NCBI GenBank assembly: GCA_955652245.1
Contig: CATPAV010000168.1
Coordinates: 1-5,004 of the forward strand
Source of the DNA: an uncultured Candidatus Udaeobacter sp.
GTDB lineage: Bacteria; Verrucomicrobiota; Verrucomicrobiia; Chthoniobacterales; UBA10450
Direction: 5' to 3'
Length of the DNA stretch: 5,004 nt
Part shown: positions 1 through 5,004 of the stretch, in pieces
How the letters are laid out: every line of letters begins with the position of its first letter
Numbering within the stretch: position 1 is the first letter of the stretch
Translations under genes and position numbers: made by a program
The notes under the pieces: model-generated
Seen by the model: only the letters and a program-made list of their open reading frames with translations
The model's database searches: none
What the model was told of the DNA's origin: nothing

Positions 1-1
1 G

Positions 2-379
2 CTCACTGCATATGCGAATGCGGGCGCCGATTGCTTGTATGCGCCGGGCATTCGAGATCGCGACCACATTGCCGCAGTGGTTGCAGCGGTGGCGCCGAAG
101 CCACTCAACTTGCTGATTGGCGGTGCGGTTGGACTAACGATGTCTGATGCTACTGCGCTCGGCGTGCGGCGAGTGAGTGTGGGCGGTGCGCTCGCGCGTG
201 TGGCGTGGGGTGGGTTTATGCGCGCGGCCAAGCAACTCGCCGAAGACGGACGCTTCCATGGTTTCATGGATGCTGCGCCGCACGATGAGCTGCAGGAATT
301 TTTTCGCGATGACACGAAGCGCAGCGGTCACGAGGCCGGCGAAGTAAAGGATGCCGCTGAGGGTGTATTGCGGTCCTAA
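2..379 (+). CDS. Isocitrate lyase/PEP mutase-superfamily protein, C-terminal part (5' end outside window)
   Basis: The frame is open from base 2, so the gene starts left of the window; 125 codons are visible. The peptide AGADCLYAPGIRDRDHI, then PLNLLIGG and GVRRVSVGGALARVAWGGFMRAAK, matches the last strands and helices of the ICL/PEPM TIM-barrel superfamily (oxaloacetate decarboxylase or 2-methylisocitrate lyase-like enzymes that make or break C-C or C-P bonds of alpha-keto acids). These are cytosolic enzymes of about 260-290 residues. The catalytic Mg-binding Asp residues and the KKCGH-type loop would lie upstream, so the substrate cannot be named. Family-like sequence seems to end near DELQEFFRDD (about 275-313). 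The last 21 residues (TKRSGHEAG to VLRS) read across the antisense of the neighbouring membrane gene and look non-native, suggesting that the original stop was lost. The TTG at 35 is not a credible start. The family call is firm; the exact reaction is unknown. Confidence 0.82.
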   Translation, partial: LTAYANAGADCLYAPGIRDRDHIAAVVAAVAPKPLNLLIGGAVGLTMSDATALGVRRVSVGGALARVAWGGFMRAAKQLAEDGRFHGFMDAAPHDELQEFFRDDTKRSGHEAGEVKDAAEGVLRS

Positions 380-801
380 TTCAAGAAAATGGCGGGTGCC
401 TTTGAGTAAGCTGTCAACGATATCGACCGGCGTAAACAAGCTGAAGAGAGCAAAGAACGCGCGATGGTTCGCATAGTAATGCGTCTTATAGTCGATTGAT
501 TCGTCAACGCCGCCTTCCCGCGGGAAAAGGAGCATCGAAGCGAGATACAAGATTGTGGGCGAGATCAGAACGAAGACGAAAAGGAAAAACGTCCAGGTCT
601 GCTGATTGCGCCAGCGGTAGAAGATCCCCACCACGCAACAACCAGATAGAGGAAAAGATTGACGATCCAAACGGCGTGCACCCAATAAATGTGCCGCCGT
701 GAGCGCGCTAGCAGCATGTCACCGACACCCGCGAGCACACGCGTCATGCCCAATGCCAGCACGATCGAGATCAGGACGGACAGGTAACTGAATGGATCCA
801 T
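314..801 (-). pseudogene. Frameshifted, C-terminally truncated multi-pass membrane protein
   Basis: Read from ATG 801-799, the first 58 codons give MDPFSYLSVLISIVLALGMT to LFLYLVVAWW, with two hydrophobic segments (about residues 5-25 and 38-57). The coding signal then moves to another frame at the G4 run (plus-strand C626-629). It continues as GIFYRWRNQQTW, a hydrophobic stretch (FFLFVFVLISPTILYLASML), HYYANHRAFFALFSLF and LSGILYFAGLVTAAL. One extra G would restore WWGIFYRWR, so a one-base deletion or a homopolymer sequencing error is the simplest cause. I recall a roughly 200-residue uncharacterised membrane family starting M-x-PF-x-YLSVLISI, in which TAAL is followed by TRRERYH-like sequence and a last membrane helix. 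Here that end is missing, and the frame runs on into antisense of the lyase gene to a TAG at 134-136. An in-frame ATG at 864 would add 21 residues, but family members begin at the MDPF position. Function unknown. Confidence 0.7.
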
Positions 802-866
802 CGGTAAGAAATGTTTAATGTTTGCTGCTAGTGTTTTGATGTAAGCATGAACCTGCGAACTCAAAA
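802..866. other. AT-rich gap upstream of the minus-strand membrane gene and the relic start
   Basis: This 65-bp stretch lies between the ATG of the membrane gene (minus, 801) and the relic ATG (plus, 867). It is visibly richer in A and T than its surroundings, as expected for divergent promoters. I could not place a -35/-10 pair with acceptable spacing in either direction. Neither ATG has a clear Shine-Dalgarno sequence. It most likely held the promoter of the lost upstream oxidoreductase copy and may still serve the gene at 971. Confidence 0.3.
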
Positions 867-908
867 ATGAAATCTCGCTACGACGTGGTTATTCTTGGTG
901 CCGGCCAC
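867..908 (+). pseudogene. Relic 5' end of a second phytoene dehydrogenase-like gene
   Basis: An ATG at 867 opens a frame whose first 14 codons read MKSRYDVVILGAGH, identical in protein to residues 1-14 of the intact oxidoreductase starting at 971. At DNA level the 42-bp blocks differ at ten positions, all of them synonymous (for example CGC/CGA, TAC/TAT, GAC/GAT, CTT/TTG). The frame then leaves the family at once and reads HPPLPRLRRGEHGE before a TAA at 948-950, so only a 27-codon ORF remains and the FAD-binding GxGxxG is cut after its His. The relic is in a different frame from the gene at 971, so it is not an N-terminal extension. The purely synonymous differences imply that both copies were once under protein-level selection. 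It is best read as the stump of a tandem paralogue, or of an allele from a relative, removed by a deletion or insertion. Confidence 0.72.
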
Positions 909-947
909 CCGCCTTTGCCAAGGCTTCGGCGTGGCGAGCACGGCGAG
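909..947 (+). repeat. GC-rich, hairpin-capable interspersed repeat-like segment
   Basis: The segment begins exactly where oxidoreductase homology in the relic stops. It contains GCCTT (911-915) and AAGGC (920-924) as a five-base-pair hairpin with a four-base loop, and CGCC (910-913) facing GGCG (928-931) as an alternative outer stem. From memory, segments of the form CGCCTTNGCCAAGGCTNCGGCG recur between genes in verrucomicrobial genomes, behaving like REP or MITE-like elements. Only one copy lies in this window, so repeat status cannot be shown here. It is too short to encode anything and has no flanking target duplication that I could find. Confidence 0.4.
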
Positions 948-970
948 TAAGATCATAGTTAAATCGCTGA

Positions 971-2557
971 ATGAAGTCTCGATATGATGTTGTGATTTTG
1001 GGAGCTGGCCACAATGGGCTCGTGGCGGCGACTTATCTCGGGCGCGCCGGGTTAAGCGTGCTGCTCCTGGAAAAGAACAATTACATCGGCGGAGCGACCA
1101 CTTCGCAAAAGGTGTTTCCCGATTACGACGCGCGACTGTCTCGTTATTCATATCTGGTCAGCTTGTTTCCGGAGAAAATCATTCGCGATCTCGGACTGAA
1201 TCTTGAACTGCGCCGGCGCGCAACGGCATCATTCACACCATACGTAAAGGATGGTCGCGATGACGGATTGCTCTTGAGCAATGTCGATGAAGAGAAGAGC
1301 CGGCAATCGATTGTCGATCTTACCGGAAGCGACACCGAGTACGAGCAGATGAAGAAATTTTACAATTTGTCTCACGTTTTTGCCGAACATGTCTGGGACA
1401 CGATGCTAGAACCGCTCACTGCGAAAGAAGACTTCCGGCGGCGGTTCGATCTTGGTGATGTTTCCCGCGAAGCGTGGCGCAGTTTGGCCGAGGAACCGCT
1501 CGGTTTCGCGATCGAACGTTATTTGCAAAACGATCTGGTCCGCGGCCTCGTGCTTACCGACGGGAAGGTCGGCGTCTTGACACATCCGCACGATTCGTCG
1601 CTGGTGCAGAACCGCTGTTTTCTTTACCATGTCATCGGCAACAAGACCGGGGAATGGAAGGTGCCGGTCGGTGGGATGGGCACAGTGGCGCGCGAGTTGG
1701 AGCAGGCCGCGCGCAATAGTGGCGCCGAAGTGTTGACGAATGTCGATCTGCGGACCCTCAATCTCAGTGGAAAGACGCGCAGCGTGGAGTTTGAGATCGA
1801 TGAGCAACCGCAGACGGTTGAGGTGCGATTTCTCCTGGTAAATTTTGGCCGGAACGTGCTGGCGAAGTTTGTTGGTAGATTGTATCAGCCGGATCCGACG
1901 GACGAAGGCTCCGTGTTCAAGATCAACATGCTCCTGCGCCGTTTTCCGAGATTGAAAGCGAACAAATATCCGTCGGTCGAGGCGTTCTGCGGAACATTTC
2001 ATAGCGACGAAGGCTACGAACAAATGAATGTGAGTTACGATCAGGCGTGCGAGGGGCGGCTGCCGAATAAGACACCGTGCGAAGTCTATTGCCATACCCT
2101 GACCGATGACAGCATTCTCGCTCCGGAGTTGCGCGAAAAAGGTTTCCAAACGATGACGTTGTTCGGGCTCGACACGCCGTGGAGTTTGTTTGCGCGTGAC
2201 AACAAGACCATGCGAAAACTCGCGGAGACCAAGTTTCTCGAGAGCATGAATCAGTGGTTGGAAGAGCCACTGGAAGATTGTCTGGCAGTTGCGCGTGATG
2301 GGAGGCTCTGCATCGAAAGCATAAGCCCGGTCGATATTGAGGACGCGCTTGGAATGTACCACGGTAACATTTTTCAGAACGCGCCGACGTTTCCATTTGC
2401 CGAGACAAAGACGCAGGTCGGTAAATGGGGAGTCGAGACCGAGTTTGAGAATGTGTTTCTCTGCGGTTCAAGTGCGTTGCGCGGCGGCGCAGTCAGCGGC
2501 ATTCCTGGCCACAATGCGGCGAAGAAGGTACTTGAAATAGTGACGAGTGGCCCGTGA
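971..2557 (+). CDS. FAD-dependent oxidoreductase, phytoene dehydrogenase/PYROXD2-like
   Basis: This is a full-length 528-residue flavoprotein of the COG1233 group (phytoene desaturase, carotenoid isomerase and PYROXD2 relatives), about the usual length. The N-terminal Rossmann motif GAGHNG is at residues 11-16, the ribose-binding acidic residue is E34 (LLLEKNNYIGGA), and the second flavin contact is probably at GG 40-41. VPVGGMGTVARELEQAA (231-247) is the characteristic mid-protein motif. The C-terminal FAD-binding block is NVFLCGSSALRGGAVSGIPG (494-513), followed by HNAAKKVLEI. There is no signal peptide or membrane helix, so a cytosolic or peripheral protein is expected. The substrate is unknown; PYROXD2-like proteins are poorly characterised, and no carotenoid genes lie nearby, so carotenoid synthesis should not be assumed. 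ATG 971 is chosen because the Rossmann strand begins five residues later; no clear ribosome binding site precedes it. The last codons (VTSGP) lie in a short repeat, so the extreme C-terminus may be replaced. Confidence 0.88.
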   Translation: MKSRYDVVILGAGHNGLVAATYLGRAGLSVLLLEKNNYIGGATTSQKVFPDYDARLSRYSYLVSLFPEKIIRDLGLNLELRRRATASFTPYVKDGRDDGLLLSNVDEEKSRQSIVDLTGSDTEYEQMKKFYNLSHVFAEHVWDTMLEPLTAKEDFRRRFDLGDVSREAWRSLAEEPLGFAIERYLQNDLVRGLVLTDGKVGVLTHPHDSSLVQNRCFLYHVIGNKTGEWKVPVGGMGTVARELEQAARNSGAEVLTNVDLRTLNLSGKTRSVEFEIDEQPQTVEVRFLLVNFGRNVLAKFVGRLYQPDPTDEGSVFKINMLLRRFPRLKANKYPSVEAFCGTFHSDEGYEQMNVSYDQACEGRLPNKTPCEVYCHTLTDDSILAPELREKGFQTMTLFGLDTPWSLFARDNKTMRKLAETKFLESMNQWLEEPLEDCLAVARDGRLCIESISPVDIEDALGMYHGNIFQNAPTFPFAETKTQVGKWGVETEFENVFLCGSSALRGGAVSGIPGHNAAKKVLEIVTSGP

Positions 2558-2571
2558 CGAGTGACAAGTGG
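2540..2571 (+). repeat. GTGACGAGTG short-repeat cluster across a gene boundary
   Basis: GTGACGAGTGG at 2540-2550 recurs as GTGACGAGTG at 2554-2563, which overlaps a variant GTGACAAGTGG at 2561-2571. The cluster supplies the last codons and TGA stop of the oxidoreductase as well as the candidate GTG start (2554) of the next gene. I recall similar GTGACGAGTGACAAGTG-type low-complexity strings between genes in verrucomicrobial genomes. If this is such an insert, the true downstream start is more likely ATG 2581. Confidence 0.5.
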
Positions 2572-3075
2572 CGAGAAAGAATGCTCGAAGTGGAAACTCG
2601 GAACGCTGATCCTGCCGATGTCTCGTCAATCGATGCCCTCATCACGGCCGCGTACGATTCAATCTCGGGGCCGCCAGGCAAGCGTGACTGGAACCGAGAG
2701 CGCTCGCTGTTCATTCCAGGCGCGCGTTTAATTCCAACAACGGAAAATGCGAGGGAGACAAGCCTAGTCGGCGAGGTCGCGCCGCACATGCTGGACATCG
2801 ACGGCTTCATCGCACGCGTCAGCGATTACGTGGAGAAGAACGGATTCTACGAAAAGGAGATCGCACGACGCACCGAACAGTTTGGCCAAATTGCGCATGT
2901 CTGGAGCTCGTACGAGTCGCGTCACAAAGCGGACGATCCCGAACCGTTCATGCGCGGGATCAACAGCATTCAGTTGTTCTACGATGAGAGTCGTTGGTGG
3001 ATCGTGAGCATCTACTGGCAACACGAGAGTAATGGGCATCCGATCCCAGAGAAATATCTCGAAACAGAAGGTTGA
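2554..3075 (+). CDS. SnoaL/NTF2-like domain protein
   Basis: This gene encodes 173 residues from GTG 2554, or 164 from ATG 2581. The fold is suggested by an N-terminal helix (ADVSSIDALITAAYDSISGP), the DWNRERSLFIPGARLI segment (45-60), IDGFIARVSDYVEKNGFYEKE (82-102), the strand FGQIAHVWSSYESR (110-123) and the long strand pair RGINSIQLFYDESRWWIVSIYWQHE (134-158). This order is typical of SnoaL-like NTF2-superfamily alpha+beta barrels, which include isomerases, cyclases, hydrolases and non-catalytic binding proteins. No signal peptide is visible. The GTG start would overlap the previous stop by four bases, which suggests translational coupling. However, that GTG lies inside a repeat and family similarity begins only around residue 18, so ATG 2581, preceded by the purine-rich GCGAGAAAGA, is at least as likely. 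It is probably co-transcribed with the oxidoreductase. Specific function and ligand are unknown. Confidence 0.78.
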   Translation: MTSDKWRERMLEVETRNADPADVSSIDALITAAYDSISGPPGKRDWNRERSLFIPGARLIPTTENARETSLVGEVAPHMLDIDGFIARVSDYVEKNGFYEKEIARRTEQFGQIAHVWSSYESRHKADDPEPFMRGINSIQLFYDESRWWIVSIYWQHESNGHPIPEKYLETEG

Positions 3076-3082
3076 GAGTTGC

Positions 3083-3099
3083 CGAGCGCGGAGCGCTCG
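3083..3099. terminator. GC-rich hairpin between convergent genes, possible bidirectional terminator
   Basis: CGAGCGC (3083-3089) and GCGCTCG (3093-3099) form a perfect seven-base-pair stem around the loop GGA. It sits in the 26-bp gap between the NTF2-like stop (3075) and the transglutaminase stop (3102), where a shared terminator is expected. No T tract follows on either strand, so it is not a classical intrinsic terminator. It could act with Rho or simply protect mRNA 3' ends. Confidence 0.45.
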
Positions 3100-3101
3100 A
3101 G

Positions 3102-5004
3102 TCACCTGCGGACTCCGAACGCGTTCGCTACTTCGAGATCGCGCGGGACGAGGACAAACGCGTTTACTTCCCTGGCAAATCGGTCGAGAACAGACGGGGC
3201 GGGTTTGGCCGAATAGCGGAGCGCGATGTACGCATTCGAGATTTGTCGAATCCGGTCGGACTCGTTGGGCAGTAGCTGTGCAGCGCGATTTGAGAAATCG
3301 GATGGGCCTTCCCATGGATCGCGCCGCGCGCCAAGGCGGGCGGCCTTGCGGCAAAAACGTTCGTACATTGCCTTGACGCGATCTCTGCGCGAATGCGTCT
3401 GCCACCACATCCATGCGACGTAAATTGCGAGAAGAGCGGGAACGATAAGCAATGTTCGAATGATGAGGGAGACTGGTGTGCGGTCGGCGATCCCGATCTC
3501 GGCAACGAATGACTGCTGCGCCTCAGCATCGAAACTAAGAACGCGAGTGTCCCACGCGTAGGTGAGTGTGTCCCAGGCGAGCCGAACCGTGGTAAATATA
3601 GGCTGATGCGCGAGATTCCTCGCGAAGGCGTTGTTGCTCGTCTGGCCTGAAGTGGCGCGTCGGTCGAGAAAAGAAGCGAGTCCGAGGTTGACGCGCTCGG
3701 GCGCGACCACGCTCGTCGGATCGACCCTTACCCAGCCGCTCTCCGGAAGCCACACCTCGCACCAGGCATGCGCATCCGATTGTCGCACGATAAAGAACCG
3801 GCCGACTTCATTGTACTCGCCGCCCAGATAGCCCACGACGACGCGCGCTGGAATTCCAGCCAATCGCATCAAGGTGGCGAAGCTGGCGGCGTAGTGCTCG
3901 CAGAAGCCGGCGCGGCGACGGAAAAGGAATTCGTCGAGATCGTTCCGTTTGTATTCGCCCGGTGAAAGCGAATAGCGGAAGCCCTGGGTGCGAAAAAACC
4001 GTAGCGCGTTGTTTACTACGGTGCGAGGGCTGGCGTTCACAACAGTCCAGGATTGTGCCAATTCGCGCACCGCTGGACTAATCCAAGGCGGCACTTCCAA
4101 TAATATCTTGCGTTCCCGCGGTCGGAGTTCTTGTTCGGAAATTCTGGGAAAAGATATGACTTCGTATCGATGCGGTTTTCGAATCAGGTGATCGCTCAAC
4201 AGGTAATTGCCGGTCACGAGCGTTGCATCGAAAGGCGGCTCAGACGGCGAATCCAGCGCGAACATCCAGCGGCCACCATGCGGCTCGATCGTGATCAATT
4301 GCCGGATCGCTTGACCCTTGCGTGCCTGCCGGGCGGAGCGAGGAATTGACGCAGGTGTAACAGGACTGCGCCATTCCAAACCTTCGCCCTGCCACATGAC
4401 GCCGCCGCGCCAATACATCGCCGCTAGCGGCGGTATCCGCTCGTCGGGGAATTCCGCATGGAAAGCCACGTTCGAAGAGTTCGCGAGTGATGCAACGCTA
4501 CCCGGGAAAAGTCGATCCGAAAAACCGCCAGCCATCCAGCCCGGTTGCGCGATCTGAAATCGAAATCCGGTGTTTACTCGCGGAAATAAAAAAAACAGCA
4601 GAATGATGAGCGGCAACGACTGCGCGAGGAGCTTGCATGCCGTAAGCACGGGCGGCCACACAGCGCCGGGCGATGATCCGCGATAAAATTGGATCAGCGA
4701 CACCAGCAGCAGGGCAAAGGCGATCATCAGGCAAAGCGCGATCGCCAAATCCTGCGAAAGAAAAAATCCGCAGAGGCAGAGCACCCACGCGAGCATGACC
4801 ATGATCTGAAACTCGCGCGCGGTGTGCGCTTCCAGAATCTTGAGCGACATCAGCACGACGATGAGGGACACGCCGGGCTCGATTCCTTTCAAAGAGCCGT
4901 AGCTCAAAAAGATGGCGGCGAGCGTCACGCCCGCGAGAACGAATTTCCAGATCACAGAGCGCAACCGATATCCTTTCGGCTCCATCCAAAATTTCGCCGC
5001 GAGC
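3102..5004 (-). CDS. TgpA-like membrane transglutaminase (DUF3488 / transglutaminase core / DUF4129-like), N-terminus outside window
   Basis: The frame stays open to the right edge (LAAKFW precedes the first visible ATG, 4985-4983). That ATG has no ribosome binding site, and DUF3488 proteins normally have two more helices before this point, so the gene is probably truncated here. Numbering from that ATG gives 627 residues. There are about five hydrophobic segments at 12-135 (LLSYG-type DUF3488 pattern, GVSLIVVLMSLKILEAHT). A roughly 370-residue extracytoplasmic part contains the transglutaminase core, with C362 in RRAGFCEHYAASFATLMR, H406 in SDAHAWCEVW and D422 in VRVDPT forming an intact papain-like triad. 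A last helix lies at about 506-528. The cytoplasmic tail (540-592) carries the DPWEGPSDFSNRAA and YIALRYS pattern of DUF4129. The family may act as a peptidase or transglutaminase on the outer face of the membrane; substrates are unknown. Partners elsewhere are usually MoxR ATPase and DUF58 genes just upstream, here beyond the window. Confidence 0.9.
   Translation of the reverse strand, partial: LAAKFWMEPKGYRLRSVIWKFVLAGVTLAAIFLSYGSLKGIEPGVSLIVVLMSLKILEAHTAREFQIMVMLAWVLCLCGFFLSQDLAIALCLMIAFALLLVSLIQFYRGSSPGAVWPPVLTACKLLAQSLPLIILLFFLFPRVNTGFRFQIAQPGWMAGGFSDRLFPGSVASLANSSNVAFHAEFPDERIPPLAAMYWRGGVMWQGEGLEWRSPVTPASIPRSARQARKGQAIRQLITIEPHGGRWMFALDSPSEPPFDATLVTGNYLLSDHLIRKPHRYEVISFPRISEQELRPRERKILLEVPPWISPAVRELAQSWTVVNASPRTVVNNALRFFRTQGFRYSLSPGEYKRNDLDEFLFRRRAGFCEHYAASFATLMRLAGIPARVVVGYLGGEYNEVGRFFIVRQSDAHAWCEVWLPESGWVRVDPTSVVAPERVNLGLASFLDRRATSGQTSNNAFARNLAHQPIFTTVRLAWDTLTYAWDTRVLSFDAEAQQSFVAEIGIADRTPVSLIIRTLLIVPALLAIYVAWMWWQTHSRRDRVKAMYERFCRKAARLGARRDPWEGPSDFSNRAAQLLPNESDRIRQISNAYIALRYSAKPAPSVLDRFAREVNAFVLVPRDLEVANAFGVRR

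Noticed and set aside
496..702. Plus-strand 68-codon frame opposite the membrane gene
   Set aside because: The composition is rich in Arg, Lys and Ser with no domain, and the opposite strand carries a convincing membrane-protein pattern.
861..1151. Minus-strand frame covering the relic and the oxidoreductase start
   Set aside because: It has no family resemblance and is explained by the antisense of the two oxidoreductase starts and the repeat-like segment.
1406..2362. 318-codon open frame on the minus strand inside the oxidoreductase gene
   Set aside because: It is antisense to a gene with clear FAD-binding motifs, its translation has no recognisable domain, and long antisense frames are common opposite GC-rich coding sequence.
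2764..3414. 216-codon minus-strand frame crossing the NTF2-like gene and the end of the transglutaminase gene
   Set aside because: It spans two recognisable genes in wrong frames and has a low-information, Arg-rich translation.
4588..4595. Run of eight A (eight T in the transglutaminase sense) as a possible slippage or frameshift site
   Set aside because: The run encodes Phe-Phe-Leu in a membrane helix. The reading frame is continuous and family-like on both sides, so no recoding is needed.
4498..4989. 163-codon minus-strand frame overlapping the transglutaminase start
   Set aside because: It is an alternate frame of the same strand. The translation is Arg/Ala-rich without motifs, while the other frame gives clear DUF3488 membrane helices.

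Overview
The window is bacterial, moderately GC-rich and tightly packed. Its protein mix, together with short interspersed repeats at gene edges, resembles soil Verrucomicrobiota (Spartobacteria/Chthoniobacterales type). That placement is an impression from remembered homologues, not a search result. No rRNA, tRNA, CRISPR array, transposase or integrase was seen.

Layout: (1) Positions 2-379 (+) hold the C-terminal part of an isocitrate lyase/PEP mutase-superfamily enzyme, cut by the left edge. (2) Positions 801 down to about 314 (-) hold a small multi-pass membrane protein gene that looks broken. It has a one-base frame change in a G run (minus strand; C626-629 on plus), and its expected C-terminal end is replaced by antisense of the lyase gene. 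(3) Positions 802-970 separate the membrane gene from the next plus-strand gene. They contain a relic: 14 codons encoding exactly the same N-terminus (MKSRYDVVILGAGH) as the downstream gene but with ten synonymous base differences, followed at once by a GC-rich, hairpin-forming repeat-like segment. (4) Positions 971-2557 (+) encode an intact 528-residue FAD-dependent oxidoreductase of the phytoene dehydrogenase/PYROXD2 type. (5) Positions 2554-3075 (+) encode a small SnoaL/NTF2-like protein. The boundary between these two genes is made of GTGACGAGTG-type short repeats. (6) A 26-bp convergent gap at 3076-3101 contains a GC-rich hairpin. (7) Positions 3102 to the right edge (-) encode a TgpA-like membrane transglutaminase (DUF3488, transglutaminase core, DUF4129-like tail) with an intact Cys-His-Asp triad. 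Its N-terminus probably lies outside the window.

The oxidoreductase and the NTF2-like gene probably form a two-gene transcription unit. The transglutaminase belongs to a separate convergent unit, which in other bacteria usually carries MoxR-type ATPase and DUF58 genes upstream. The main points of interest are the gene-decay marks between 300 and 970: a relic paralogue start, a repeat-like insert, a frameshifted membrane gene and an apparent tail-to-tail deletion junction. I saw no convincing evidence of a new defence or mobile system.
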